DNA of 64,000 bases from Halosegnis marinus (GTDB lineage Archaea > Halobacteriota > Halobacteria > Halobacteriales > Haloarculaceae): assembly GCF_029338355.1 (NCBI RefSeq), contig NZ_CP119802.1:806001-870000 (forward strand), read 5' to 3'. Positions 1 to 8,417 of the stretch are shown here, in pieces (within the stretch, counting starts at the first letter, position 1; every line of letters starts with the position of its first letter). The notes under the pieces are model-generated. The model was not told the DNA's origin. It did not search any database and saw nothing but the letters and a program-made list of their open reading frames with translations. Both the position numbers and the translations under genes were made by a program.

Positions 1-523
1 CGTCGACGACGGCGTCGAAGCGGTCGTCGCGGTAGGCGTACAGCCGGACGGCGAGCAGTTTCACGGCCTCCTCGACGGGGCCGACGACGACGTAGAAGAA
101 GACGACCGTCCCCAGTATCGGGAGTATCTGCACGAACGACAGCAGGGTGTTCACGACGGCGGCGAAGCCCGCGAACAGCACCCCGAGGACGTACGTCCCG
201 ACGAGCATCTCCAGCGGCTCGCCGCTCGTCACGTCCGCGGTGTAGATGTACGCCGCCAGCCCGAGCGCGGGCACCACGGAGAGCGCGACCAGCCCGATGG
301 CGTAGGGGTCGCTCACGAGCGTCGCGCCCAGCCCCCCGAGCACCACCTGCACGAGCAGGACCACGACGGCCAGGAGGACGAGGACGATGCGGCCCGCGGC
401 GATGCCGAACCGGTGGATGCGCGCCGCCAGCCGGTCGAGGGCGGTCCGCGGCTCCCACGTCGAGACGTCGTAGAGGTCGCGCGTCCCGTCGCTCGCCGTC
501 TCGACGGGGTCCGTCTTGCTCAT
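1..523 (-). CDS. PrsW-type intramembrane metalloprotease, partial (C-terminus beyond the window)
   Basis: The gene runs off the left edge, so only about 174 N-terminal residues are visible. A hydrophilic N-terminus of about 45 residues is followed by at least three hydrophobic segments. The last one ends in PVEEAVKL, which matches the EExxK motif expected of the PrsW family, whose members are membrane-embedded proteases that cleave within or next to the membrane. The later His-containing motifs of the family would lie outside the window. The ATG at 521-523 is the only sensible start. Substrates cannot be inferred. The family call rests on one motif plus topology. Confidence 0.72.
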   Translation of the reverse strand, partial: MSKTDPVETASDGTRDLYDVSTWEPRTALDRLAARIHRFGIAAGRIVLVLLAVVVLLVQVVLGGLGATLVSDPYAIGLVALSVVPALGLAAYIYTADVTSGEPLEMLVGTYVLGVLFAGFAAVVNTLLSFVQILPILGTVVFFYVVVGPVEEAVKLLAVRLYAYRDDRFDAVVD

Positions 524-610
524 ACGCGGACGACGGCGGGGCGCGTCGTAAAACCTCGCGCGCTCACGCGACGGCGCGGCGCTTTTGGCCCGCGCCGCCG
601 AACGCGGCGT

Positions 611-982
611 ATGCACTTCGACCAGCGGGAACAGGCCGCGCTCCGCGAGGTCGGTCTCGACACGGACGACCTGCGGCGGGCCTCGGAGGGCGTGACGGCC
701 CGCGTCGCGGACGCCGCGGACGACCTCGAAGCGTTCTTCGACGCCGGGGAGACGTTCTACTCCGACATGGACCTCGCGCACGCCGGGGACGGCCCGGCCG
801 AACACGCGGTGGAACACCTCGACACCTACACGCACGCGGCGGACCTGCGCGGGTGGCTCCGCTTCGAGACGTGGGGCGTCGCGGTGACGGACGGGCGCGT
901 GCTGGACGACGACCTCGTGGAACTCACGCTCGACGGGCGGCACGGACGGGTCCGCTTCGCCGCCGACCCGGAGGCGCTGTGA
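611..982 (+). CDS. Small conserved haloarchaeal protein upstream of FAU-1
   Basis: The protein is 123 residues, acidic, with no signal peptide or membrane segment. The N-terminal half is helical-looking and rich in Asp, Glu and Ala; the C-terminal half looks like a small beta domain (GWLRFETWGVAV, then VELTL and VRFA). The frame stays open upstream, but the ATG at 611 is preceded at 582-589 by a T-rich TATA-like stretch (cttttgg), which fits a leaderless start. Its TGA overlaps the GTG of the FAU-1 gene by four bases (GTGA), so the two are almost certainly co-transcribed and translationally coupled. I do not recognise a function. The coupling suggests a role linked to RNA metabolism, by inference only. 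Confidence 0.75.
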   Translation: MHFDQREQAALREVGLDTDDLRRASEGVTARVADAADDLEAFFDAGETFYSDMDLAHAGDGPAEHAVEHLDTYTHAADLRGWLRFETWGVAVTDGRVLDDDLVELTLDGRHGRVRFAADPEAL

Positions 983-2358
983 ACGTCCGCGTGCGCGGTA
1001 TCTACACCACCGCGCTCACCGAACTGTTCCGGGCGGAGGCGACCGTCGTGCAGGCCTCGCCGCCCATCCGCGAGCGGTTCGACGCCGAGTTCCCGGTCGC
1101 GCACGCCGACCTCGCCGCCGACACCACCGACGACCGGCAGGGCGTCACGCTCTCGGGGCGGCGCTCGGCCGTCGAGCGGGCGCGCGAGCGCCTGGCCGGC
1201 CTCTCGCGCGACACCCTCGCGTGGGGCGACGCCGCGCCGCTGGACGCGCTGTTCGACGGCGCCGTGACGGACACGCTCGGCTCCGGCGCGGTCGTGGACC
1301 TCGGGGACGCGGAGGGCTTTCTCCCGTACGACGCCGTCGAGGGGCGCGTCGAGGACGGCGACCGCGTTCGGGTGCAGGTGCGCCGCCCGGAGCCGCCGTG
1401 GTCCGACCGGCGGCCGCGCCTCGACACCGACCTGCGGGCCTCCGGCGACCTGCTCGAACTCCGGCGCGGCGGCCGACCGAGCGACGCCGGCGGCGCGGCC
1501 AGCCTCGCGGACCTGCTCTCGGCCGACGTTCCGGAGGAGTGGGCCGCGCGCTGGGGCCGCGACGAGGACGAGGCCTCGATGGACGCGCTCTCCGACGCGC
1601 TCGCGGCGCGGGCGGGGGAGGCCGACCTGCTCGACGCGGGGGCCGAGGCCGACGCCGAGGAGCCGCGGCGACTGGCCGCGCCGCGCGCGACGGCCCACGT
1701 CTGGTTCGGCCGCGAGGGGCGGTTCGCGCTCGACGGGAAGCGACGGGCGGTCGAGTCGACGATGCCCGGCCACCACCGGACGAAGGCCGCGACGAACGCG
1801 GCCAGCGCCGCCGTCGACTTCGCCGAAGCGCTGACGCCGTTCGAGGAGGCCGACGACGACGACTTCCCGTTCGCCGTCGCGGCCCGGCAGTTCGGGCCGC
1901 GCGAGGGCGACCGGGTCGCCATCGGCCACGGGAAGCCGGACGGCCGGCTGGTGACGCTGGGACGCGGCGAGGTGACGAGCGTCGAGGCCGACGGCTCCGT
2001 GCGCGTGGAGCGGGAGATGAGCCCCGGCGGGCGCTACGACGCCCTGGACGTGGAGCGGCGCGCCGGCGACGTGGCCGTCACGAAGTTCGTCGAGGGGCGG
2101 TGGTGGTACCCGACGGTGTACCGCGGCGACGACGGGTCGCGCCGGGGGACGTACGTCAACGTCTGCACCCCCGTGGAGGTGTTCCCCGAGACGGTGCGCT
2201 ACGTCGACCTCCACGTGGACGTGGTGAAGGGGCCCGAGGGCGAGGTGCGGCGGGTGGACGACGACGAGCTCGACGCCGCGGTCGCCGCGGGGCGGGTGTC
2301 CGAGGCGCTCGCGGAGAGGGCGCGGACTGTCGCGTCGAAGCTCGAACGCGCGCTCTAG
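979..2358 (+). CDS. FAU-1-type RNA-binding protein / probable RNase E/G-like ribonuclease
   Basis: The protein is 459 residues. It begins MNVRVRGIYTTALT, a characteristic FAU-1 start. An S1-like beta-barrel segment lies around residues 92-137 (VVDLGDAEGFLPYD), and a DUF402-type C-terminal domain lies around 350-459 (VEGRWWYPTVYRGDDGS through TVRYVDLHVDVV). FAU-1 of Pyrococcus binds AU-rich RNA, and the family has been linked to RNase E/G-type rRNA processing. The start is the GTG that overlaps the upstream stop codon. The 3' end overlaps the convergent LVIVD gene by four bases through the palindromic CTAG, in which both genes use TAG. Domain assignment is by pattern recognition, not search. 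Confidence 0.85.
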   Translation: MNVRVRGIYTTALTELFRAEATVVQASPPIRERFDAEFPVAHADLAADTTDDRQGVTLSGRRSAVERARERLAGLSRDTLAWGDAAPLDALFDGAVTDTLGSGAVVDLGDAEGFLPYDAVEGRVEDGDRVRVQVRRPEPPWSDRRPRLDTDLRASGDLLELRRGGRPSDAGGAASLADLLSADVPEEWAARWGRDEDEASMDALSDALAARAGEADLLDAGAEADAEEPRRLAAPRATAHVWFGREGRFALDGKRRAVESTMPGHHRTKAATNAASAAVDFAEALTPFEEADDDDFPFAVAARQFGPREGDRVAIGHGKPDGRLVTLGRGEVTSVEADGSVRVEREMSPGGRYDALDVERRAGDVAVTKFVEGRWWYPTVYRGDDGSRRGTYVNVCTPVEVFPETVRYVDLHVDVVKGPEGEVRRVDDDELDAAVAAGRVSEALAERARTVASKLERAL

Positions 2359-3896
2359 TCCCGCTCGCGGGTCAGGAGCCGCCACGCCCCGAGCCCGAGG
2401 CCGGCGAGCGCCGCGACCGGGCCGAACCCGGGCTGGCCGGGCGTGGCGGTCGGGGTCGTCGGGTCCGGGGTCGGGTCGCCGTCCGCGGCCGTCGGGGTGG
2501 CCGCGTCGGGCGTCGGCGTCGCGGTGGCGGTGTCGGTGGCGTTCGGTTCGGGGGCCGGGGTCGGCGTCGCGGTGACGGTGTCGGTGGCGTTCGGTTCGGG
2601 GGCGGGCGTCGGTGTCGCGGTGACGTTCGACGCGGGGTCGGGCGTCGGCGAGCCCGTCGTGTCCGCGTCCGGGAGCGGGAAGGTGTATATCGCGGCGCTC
2701 GCGGCGTCGGTGTCGGGACCGCCCCGGGGCTCGCCGCGGCTCGCGGCGACGAAGAACTCCTCGGTGGCGTACTGGGCCGTCCAGAAGCTCGCGTCGTCGG
2801 TGGCGCGGTACGCGCCCGTGAGCCGCGGCGCGCTCGGGTCGGAGATGTCGTGGACGCGGACGCCGCCGCGGTACCACGAGGAGAGGAGCGTGTCGCCCGC
2901 GATGTCGAAGTTGTGTGCGGTGGTCCAGACGCCGGGGGGATTGTACCCCTCGTCGCTCGTCTCCGGGGCCGGTATCTCCGCGAGTTCCGTCGCGTTCTCG
3001 GGGTCGCTCGTGTCGTAGAGGTACAGCGAGCCCGGGCGCACGTCGGCCTCGTCGTCGCCGGCGTCCCAGCCCTCGGCGCTCACGGCGACGAGCGAGCCGT
3101 CGTCGTTGGGCGCGGCGAAGTGGTCGTTGCCGGGCGGCTGTAACAGCGCCTCCGAGCGCTCGTCGCTCGCCATGTCGACGTACTCCTCGGCCGGGCGGCC
3201 GCGCACCTCGGCGATGGCCGTCGGGTTCGCCGGGTCGGAGACGTCGACGAGCCACGTCCCGGCGTCCCAGTAGGCGACGTAGGCGACCCCGTCCGAGAGC
3301 GAGACGTCGTGGAGCTGCCACGGGCCGAACGGGACGTCGCCCCACGCCGGCTCCTCCTCGACCACGGACCAGCGGCCGAGCTCCTCGCCCGTCTCGGCGT
3401 CGATAGTGACGAGCGGGTTCCGGTCGAAGTCGTTGCCGCACAGCGCCACGACGCCGTCGTCGATGTCGCAGTTGTGGTTGAAGAAGCCCGTCTCGTGGAC
3501 GCTGACGCGCTCGGGCGCGGTCGGGTCGGAGACGTCGAAGACGACCACGGCGCGGAGCCGCGGCCCCGGGTTCGCGGGCCCGGTCACCGCGAGCAGGTCG
3601 CCGTCGACCTTCACGTCGTAGATACCCCGGAGGGGGCCGTTCTCTCGGTCGCCGAGCACGTTCCGGTTCTCGTGGAGGAGGGTCGGCGCGGCGGGGTCGG
3701 ACACGTCCACGGCCGCGAAGCCGTCGGTGACGGCGACGAAGACGGTGCCGTCGGCGCCGACGACGGCCTCCTTCGCGCCGACGAGGGGGAGTCTGCCGAG
3801 CGGGTCGAGGGCGGTCTGCCCCCGCGCGGCGGCCGTCCCGCCCAGGGTCAGCGCCGCCCCCGCGCCGAGCAGGCGGAGGGCCTCGCGTCGTCGCAT
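2355..3896 (-). CDS. LVIVD-repeat surface protein with Tat-like signal and PGF-CTERM-type anchor
   Basis: The protein is 513 residues. The N-terminus MRRREALRLLGAGAALTLGG is a twin-arginine-like signal. The body contains repeated blades of the type VAVTDGFAAVDVSDPAAPT, VVFDVSDPTAPE, WLVDVSDPANPT, YLYDTSDPENAT and RVHDISDPSAPR. These are the LVIVD repeat pattern, which is expected to fold as a beta-propeller. A Thr/Pro-rich stalk with NAT sequons follows, then PGQPGFGPVAAL, a hydrophobic helix and Arg-rich end, which is the layout of an archaeosortase-processed anchor. The ATG at 3896 is preferred over an in-frame GTG at 3902 because a strong TATA-like element (TTTTCTTATCTTT on the minus strand, 3917-3929) sits 26 bases before it. 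Ligand or function is unknown. Confidence 0.85.
   Translation of the reverse strand: MRRREALRLLGAGAALTLGGTAAARGQTALDPLGRLPLVGAKEAVVGADGTVFVAVTDGFAAVDVSDPAAPTLLHENRNVLGDRENGPLRGIYDVKVDGDLLAVTGPANPGPRLRAVVVFDVSDPTAPERVSVHETGFFNHNCDIDDGVVALCGNDFDRNPLVTIDAETGEELGRWSVVEEEPAWGDVPFGPWQLHDVSLSDGVAYVAYWDAGTWLVDVSDPANPTAIAEVRGRPAEEYVDMASDERSEALLQPPGNDHFAAPNDDGSLVAVSAEGWDAGDDEADVRPGSLYLYDTSDPENATELAEIPAPETSDEGYNPPGVWTTAHNFDIAGDTLLSSWYRGGVRVHDISDPSAPRLTGAYRATDDASFWTAQYATEEFFVAASRGEPRGGPDTDAASAAIYTFPLPDADTTGSPTPDPASNVTATPTPAPEPNATDTVTATPTPAPEPNATDTATATPTPDAATPTAADGDPTPDPTTPTATPGQPGFGPVAALAGLGLGAWRLLTRERD
2512..2626 (-). repeat. 48-bp in-frame tandem repeat encoding a Thr/Pro stalk
   Basis: Two near-identical 48-bp units start at 2512 and 2560 and a third, partial unit starts at 2608. 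Each unit encodes 16 residues of the pattern PTPAPEPNATDTVTAT. The copies differ by very few bases, which points to recent duplication in the spacer between the propeller and the C-terminal anchor. Each unit carries an N-A-T sequon that could be N-glycosylated. Confidence 0.85.
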
Positions 3897-3916
3897 ACCC
3901 ACGGCTGGTGGGCAGG

Positions 3917-3929
3917 AAAGATAAGAAAA
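3917..3929 (-). promoter_or_regulatory. TATA-like promoter of the LVIVD-repeat gene
   Basis: On the minus strand the element reads TTTTCTTATCTTT, an AT-rich island in GC-rich sequence, centred 26 bases before the ATG at 3896. That spacing places transcription initiation at or next to the start codon, so a leaderless mRNA is inferred. Confidence 0.6.
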
Positions 3930-3946
3930 GGGGTGGTTCGGCCGGG

Positions 3947-5902
3947 TTACTCCTCGGACTCGTCGTTCGCGGGCGTACTCCCCGAGCGGCCGGGGCTGTC
4001 GCCGGGCGTGAACACCGTCACGTCGCTGGCGAAGACGGAGCCCTCCCAGTAGGAGCGGTAGTCGGAGTAGCGCGAGTCGCTGTAGGTGCCGAGCACGTCG
4101 ACCTGCGCCGCGGAGCCCTCGACGACGCCGTTGAGCGCCGCGCTGTCGAACTGGACGACGAGGGTGTTGCCGCGGGCGAAGGCGTTGCGCGCCTCGACGC
4201 GGTCGCCGTCGGCCGCGAGCGCGTAGAAGCTACTGCCGTTGATACCCGTCGCGTTCTCGGGCAGGTCGTAGCGCAGGGTGACGACGCCGTTGCCGCTCGA
4301 CCACGTCATCCGCGAGTCGCCCTCGGTCGTCACGCGGACCGCGCGTCCCTCGACCCGGGGCGCGACCGTGTCGCGCTCCTGCATGTAGTCGATGACGACC
4401 TGCGCGACGATGGTTCCGGTCTCGTTGAGCCGGGTCGCGTTCTCCAGCGGGTAGCCGGAGCCGCCGTCGGCGATGTAGTTGTTCGTCGCGAGCGTGTACG
4501 TCGCCTCGGGGTCGACCGGCTCGCCGCCGACGTGGAGGTCGGTGACCTCGCCGGTCGCGCCGTTCCACTCGAAGTTCACGCCGGAGACCTGCTGGCTTAT
4601 CTCGGCGTCGTAGCTGTTGTCCGGGCCGACCTCGATGATCTGGGATTCGAGCGTCTCCTCCAGCTCGGCGCCGGTGAGTTCGAGCGTGACGAGCGTGTTG
4701 CCGAACGGCAGCGTGTTGAACACGTCGCCGCCGGTGATGTTACCGGGGCCGTAGACGCCGTTCGAGCGGATGCCGCCGGCGTTCGTGATGGCCACGTCCG
4801 CGCCGGACCGCTCGCGCATCGCGTCCGTGATGAGGTTGCCGTAGTTGGACTCCTCGTGGTAGTTCGTCGAGAACCGCGCGTCCAGCGCCACCTCGGAGTA
4901 GGTGGCCGCCGAGTCGAGCGAGACGTTCGCGCGGTAGCCGTTGATGATGTCGGAGGCCGTCTCGTTCGCCGCGACGCCGCTCGCCGAGACGTTGATGAGC
5001 CGACCGTTCCACGAGGTCACGTCGTTCGCCGCGGTGTCCACGGTGAGGTTCAGCTCGCCGAGGTACATCGCGCGGGCCTGCCCCTCCGAGATGACCGTGC
5101 CGGAGGTCTCCTCGGGCGGGTAGTACTGCTCGTCGTCGCCGACGAGGATGGCGTCGATGTTGCCGTCGTCCGCGCGGGCGATCTCCTGGGCGTCGCCGAT
5201 GCCCGTGTGGGCGAGCGCGACGACCACGTCGACGTTCTCCTCGCTCTTCAGGCGGGCGGCGGCCTCGGGACCGGCCTCGCTGACGTTACGCACGTCGAGT
5301 CCCTGCGCCGCGAAGTCGATGTTCGTCTTGCCGTAGGTGGCCCCCTCGTCGATGAGGCCGATGAAGCCGATGCGGACGCCGTTCCGCTCGACTATCTCGT
5401 AGCTGTTCGTGTTCTGGAACGGGTCGTCCGTGCCGTTCTCCACGACGTTCGTGGCGAGCCACGGGAACTCGGAGTCGTTCTGGATGTCCGAGACCGCGTC
5501 GTAGCCGAAGTCGAACTCGTGGTTCCCGATGACGTCGGCCGCGGGGTCCATCTCGTTGAGGACGGACGTGGCGACCCGCCACTGGCTCACCGGGCCGAGC
5601 GCGTGCGGGCTCACGTCGTCGCCGCCGCCGGCGAGGACGGTGTTGTCACGCCCGAGTGCGGTCCGTCGCTCCTCGACCAGCTGGACGAGCCGCGGGAAGT
5701 TCCCGTCCTGTGCGGCGGCGGTCTGGATGTCGTTGAACGACAGCACCGTCACCGTCGCCGTGTGGTTCGACGTGACGTTCGTCGTGTTCGTCTCGGCGGC
5801 GTCCACGCCGCCGGTCGTTCCGGGGTCCGCCGCGACGGCCGTCGCCGGGATTCCGGCCGTCACGACGCACGCGAGCAGCACCAGAGTCAGGATACGTCGC
5901 AT
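3947..5902 (-). CDS. Secreted bifunctional 5'-nucleotidase / UDP-sugar-hydrolase family metallophosphatase
   Basis: The protein is 651 residues. A Sec-type signal peptide (MRRILTLVLLACVVTAG... to AVAA) precedes a calcineurin-like metallophosphatase domain with the metal-ligand motifs SFNDIQTA, GNHEFDFG and LAHTGIGD. The C-terminal half carries the 5'-nucleotidase substrate-binding domain (NAGGIRSNGVYGPG, LPFGNTLVTLELTG, NNYIADGGSGYP). The expected role is hydrolysis of extracellular nucleotides or sugar nucleotides to recover phosphate and nucleoside. The ATG at 5902 directly begins the signal peptide and has a TATA-like AGAATTAATG (5928-5937, minus strand) about 30 bases upstream. The tail is polar and lacks a PGF-CTERM anchor, so the enzyme may be released. 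Confidence 0.9.
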   Translation of the reverse strand: MRRILTLVLLACVVTAGIPATAVAADPGTTGGVDAAETNTTNVTSNHTATVTVLSFNDIQTAAAQDGNFPRLVQLVEERRTALGRDNTVLAGGGDDVSPHALGPVSQWRVATSVLNEMDPAADVIGNHEFDFGYDAVSDIQNDSEFPWLATNVVENGTDDPFQNTNSYEIVERNGVRIGFIGLIDEGATYGKTNIDFAAQGLDVRNVSEAGPEAAARLKSEENVDVVVALAHTGIGDAQEIARADDGNIDAILVGDDEQYYPPEETSGTVISEGQARAMYLGELNLTVDTAANDVTSWNGRLINVSASGVAANETASDIINGYRANVSLDSAATYSEVALDARFSTNYHEESNYGNLITDAMRERSGADVAITNAGGIRSNGVYGPGNITGGDVFNTLPFGNTLVTLELTGAELEETLESQIIEVGPDNSYDAEISQQVSGVNFEWNGATGEVTDLHVGGEPVDPEATYTLATNNYIADGGSGYPLENATRLNETGTIVAQVVIDYMQERDTVAPRVEGRAVRVTTEGDSRMTWSSGNGVVTLRYDLPENATGINGSSFYALAADGDRVEARNAFARGNTLVVQFDSAALNGVVEGSAAQVDVLGTYSDSRYSDYRSYWEGSVFASDVTVFTPGDSPGRSGSTPANDESEE

Positions 5903-5994
5903 CGGTCGAGTGTCACGACAGGTGTGCATTAATTCTGTCTATTCCGGACGAGAATGAGCACACTCGTGTACTGTGAGAAACAGTGCCGTACGTG

Positions 5995-6723
5995 TCAGAA
6001 CCGAACGCTGAAATCGCTCCCGCCGCGGCTCGTGTCGGCCGACGAGGAGCTCGTTCCGGAGGGGAGCCGCCCCGCGAGCCACGCGACGAACGCGTCGGGC
6101 GAGCGCGTCTGCGTCCAGACGGTGCCGGGGCCGGTGAACGTACACACCAGCCCCTCGCCGGAGAACAGCGTGGACTTCAGCCCGCCGACGCGGCGGGTGT
6201 CCCACTCGGCGTCGCGGAAGGCGACGACGTGGCCCGTGTCCACGACGTAGGTCTCGCCGTCCGCGAGGTCGCGGCGGTCGATGGCCCCGTAGCTGGTGAG
6301 CCACGCCGGGCCGTCGCCCGAGAGCCGCAGGAGAAAGAGGCCCTCCCCGCCGAGGAAGGTGCGCGCGCCGCCGAACTCCGTGTCCACCTCGACGCCGCCG
6401 CTCGCCGCGAGGAACGACCCGGCCGTGGCGAACAGGTCGCCCTCCGTGCCGCCCACGCCGACGTGGACCACGTCCCCCGGAAGCGGCCCGGCGAAGGTGA
6501 CCTCGCCGGTCGAGTCGCCCGCGCTGAACGTGTTGACGAAGAAGGACTCGCCGCCGAGCATCCGCTTGAGCGAGCCGAAGACGCCGCCGCGCGCCCCTGT
6601 CTCGATGTCGATACCGTCGGTGTGGGCCACGAGCGCGCCCGCCTCCGCGACGGCGCGCTCGCCGGGGCCGAGTTCGACGGTGACGGTGGCTTCCGAGGGT
6701 CGGTGGGCGATGTCGTAGTCCAT
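5995..6723 (-). CDS. AIM24 family protein (TIGR00266-like)
   Basis: The protein is 242 residues and is all beta, with no signal peptide. The pattern VTVELGPGERAVAEAGALVAH, GGVFGSLKRMLGGESFFVNTF, GGEGLFLLRLSGDGPAWLTSYG and LKSTLFSGEGLVCTFTGPG is typical of the AIM24/TIGR00266 family, which folds as a repeated beta-prism-like unit. The name comes from a yeast mitochondrial inner-membrane protein; the archaeal and bacterial members have no established biochemical role. The ATG at 6723 is preferred to the GTG two codons upstream. It lies on the same strand as the 5'-nucleotidase, with a gap of about 90 bases, and divergent from the SDR gene. Confidence 0.85.
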   Translation of the reverse strand: MDYDIAHRPSEATVTVELGPGERAVAEAGALVAHTDGIDIETGARGGVFGSLKRMLGGESFFVNTFSAGDSTGEVTFAGPLPGDVVHVGVGGTEGDLFATAGSFLAASGGVEVDTEFGGARTFLGGEGLFLLRLSGDGPAWLTSYGAIDRRDLADGETYVVDTGHVVAFRDAEWDTRRVGGLKSTLFSGEGLVCTFTGPGTVWTQTRSPDAFVAWLAGRLPSGTSSSSADTSRGGSDFSVRF

Positions 6724-6827
6724 ACCCACGGTTCGACACCTCGGAGCAAAAACACCGCCGTGACACGGGGTGGCCGGGGTGTCGCGAACGGCGCCACGTC
6801 TATGCGCGCGCCGCGAGTCGTCGGGGT

Positions 6828-7568
6828 ATGGACCTCACACCGGACCTCTCGGGACGGACGGCGCTCGTCACCGGCTCCGCGTCGGGGCTCGGGCGCGCGT
6901 TCGCGCTGGCGCTCGCGGAGCGCGGCGCGGACGTGGCCGTCCACTACAACACGAGCGAGGCGGAGGCACAAGCCACGGCCGACGAGATACGCGACCGCGG
7001 CGTCGCGGCGACCGCGGTCTCGGCCGACGTGACCGACCCGGACCTCGTGGACGACCTGTTCGACGCCGTCGAGGACGACCTCGGGAGCGTGGACGTGCTC
7101 GTCAACAACGTCGGGAACTTCGCGCCCGACCACTGGGAGGATATCGACTGGGAGCGGTGGCAGGGCGTGACGGCGACGAACTACGACGCGACCGTGCTCT
7201 GTGCGCGGCGCGCGCTCGGCCCGATGCGCGAGCAGGGGTGGGGGCGTATCGTCAACGTCGGCTACGCCTCCGCGGAGAAGGGGCTGGTGTCGCCGAAGAA
7301 CTTCCCGTACTTCGTCGCCAAGACGGGCGTGTTGATGTTCACGCGGATGCTCGCCGCGGACACGAGCGAGGACGGCATCACGGTCAACGCCGTCTCGCCG
7401 TACGTCATCGAGAACTCCGACGAGTTCCCCGACGAGGCACCCCGCGGCCGCTGGGCCTCCTTCGACGACCTCGTCGCCCCGCTCCTGTTCTTCTGTTCGG
7501 ACGCCGCCGACTACGTCTCCGGCGAGAACGTCGAGGTGGACGGCGGCTGGCTCCCCGAGACGGTTTAG
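6828..7568 (+). CDS. SDR-family oxidoreductase (FabG-like)
   Basis: The protein is 246 residues, the usual length for a classical short-chain dehydrogenase. The nucleotide-binding motif TGSASGLGR is near residue 15, NNVGNF matches the NNAG position, and YFVAK gives the catalytic Tyr-x3-Lys. The C-terminal SGENVEVDGGW is the conserved tail near the dimer interface. The region before the Tyr reads NVGYASAEKG, so the catalytic Ser is displaced or replaced compared with the usual S-x12-Y. An NAD(P)H-dependent carbonyl or alcohol substrate is expected but cannot be specified. Its stop overlaps the convergent small membrane gene by four bases. Confidence 0.85.
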   Translation: MDLTPDLSGRTALVTGSASGLGRAFALALAERGADVAVHYNTSEAEAQATADEIRDRGVAATAVSADVTDPDLVDDLFDAVEDDLGSVDVLVNNVGNFAPDHWEDIDWERWQGVTATNYDATVLCARRALGPMREQGWGRIVNVGYASAEKGLVSPKNFPYFVAKTGVLMFTRMLAADTSEDGITVNAVSPYVIENSDEFPDEAPRGRWASFDDLVAPLLFFCSDAADYVSGENVEVDGGWLPETV

Positions 7569-7762
7569 TCGGCGCTCGCGAGCGCGACGCCCATCGCGAC
7601 GCCGAGCGCGATGAAGGTCCCGAGCCACAGCGCCAGGTCGCCCGTGGCCGCGCCGACGCCCGCGCCCAGCGCCACGCCGAACGCGATGCCGATGCCGATG
7701 CGCTCGGGGTGGGGCAGGTCGTCGCTCCCGGCCCCGTCCGTGTCCGTCGTGTCGGTGCTCAT
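7565..7762 (-). CDS. Small glycine-zipper membrane protein
   Basis: The protein is 65 residues. A charged N-terminal stretch of about 20 residues (with PHPERIGIGIAFGVALGAG) precedes two Gly/Ala-rich hydrophobic segments separated by a short turn (GDLALW). The repeated small residues (GIGIAFGVALGAGVGAA) look like a helix-packing glycine zipper. Function is unknown. The upstream gene on the same strand (LURP-one-like) ends close by, so co-transcription is possible. Confidence 0.65.
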   Translation of the reverse strand: MSTDTTDTDGAGSDDLPHPERIGIGIAFGVALGAGVGAATGDLALWLGTFIALGVAMGVALASAD

Positions 7763-7799
7763 GCCTACGGGTCGCCGGAACGGGCGATAAGCGTTCGCC

Positions 7800-8372
7800 T
7801 CAGTTCCCCTGAATCGCGTCGATGACCATCGCGGCCGCGACGACCGGCTCCTTCGGCACGTCGCTCGCGTCGTCGATGTGTATCTCGTAGGTGTCGCGCA
7901 GCGAGAACTTCCCCTCGATGGAGCCGACGTGGTCGCCGTTCGCGTCCGTTATCTCGTACTTGTGCGGGATGAGGTAGCCGAACGGGAGGACGTTGCGCGC
8001 GACGGTGGTGAGCGCGCCCCGCGACTGTATCTTCGCCAGCGCGCGCTCGTCGTCGGCGTCGCGGACGGTCCACGTGTCCTGCAGCAGCGAGTAGTCGTTG
8101 TCGAGTATCACGACCTCCTCGCCCGTCTGCGCGTCGGAGAGGACGTAGTCGCCGGCCACGTCGATGATGCCGCCGGCCTTCACCGTGAACACGTCCTCGC
8201 CGTCCGCGTCCACGAACGGGAACTCCTCCTTCAGTTTGAACATCTTCTGCTTGCCGCGGAGGACGACGTTGCCGGCCGAGTCCTCGGCCCGGTACTTGTT
8301 GCGTATCAGCGACTGGACGACGGTGTAGCGGTCGTCCGTGAGTTCGATACCGCTGATGTCGTAGGAGGACAT
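7800..8372 (-). CDS. LURP-one-related / tubby-C-like family protein
   Basis: The protein is 190 residues with no signal peptide. It is a run of short beta strands: YTVVQSLIRNKYRAEDSAGNVV, MFKLKEEFPFVDADGEDVFTVKA, DYSLLQDTWTVRDADDERALAKIQS, YEITDANGDHVGSIEGKF. This strand pattern, with repeated D-x-x-G turns, is that of LURP-one-related proteins, which share the tubby C-terminal barrel and have been proposed as membrane-lipid-associated proteins. No catalytic motif is visible. The ATG at 8372 is the first Met in frame near the start of the fold. Neighbours give no firm functional hint. Confidence 0.75.
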   Translation of the reverse strand: MSSYDISGIELTDDRYTVVQSLIRNKYRAEDSAGNVVLRGKQKMFKLKEEFPFVDADGEDVFTVKAGGIIDVAGDYVLSDAQTGEEVVILDNDYSLLQDTWTVRDADDERALAKIQSRGALTTVARNVLPFGYLIPHKYEITDANGDHVGSIEGKFSLRDTYEIHIDDASDVPKEPVVAAAMVIDAIQGN

Positions 8373-8417
8373 ACCCCCGACTGCTCCCCGATGCGGGATA
8401 CGTCTTCGGGCCGGGCG

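Noticed and set aside
826-3441. Long minus-strand open frame over the FAU-1 gene
   Set aside because: It is an antisense shadow in GC-rich DNA: Arg- and Pro-rich, no domain pattern, and it covers the convincing FAU-1 and LVIVD genes.
3908-5932. Plus-strand 674-residue open frame over the 5'-nucleotidase
   Set aside because: Val/Arg-rich antisense translation without any motif; the opposite strand has a signal peptide and all nucleotidase motifs.
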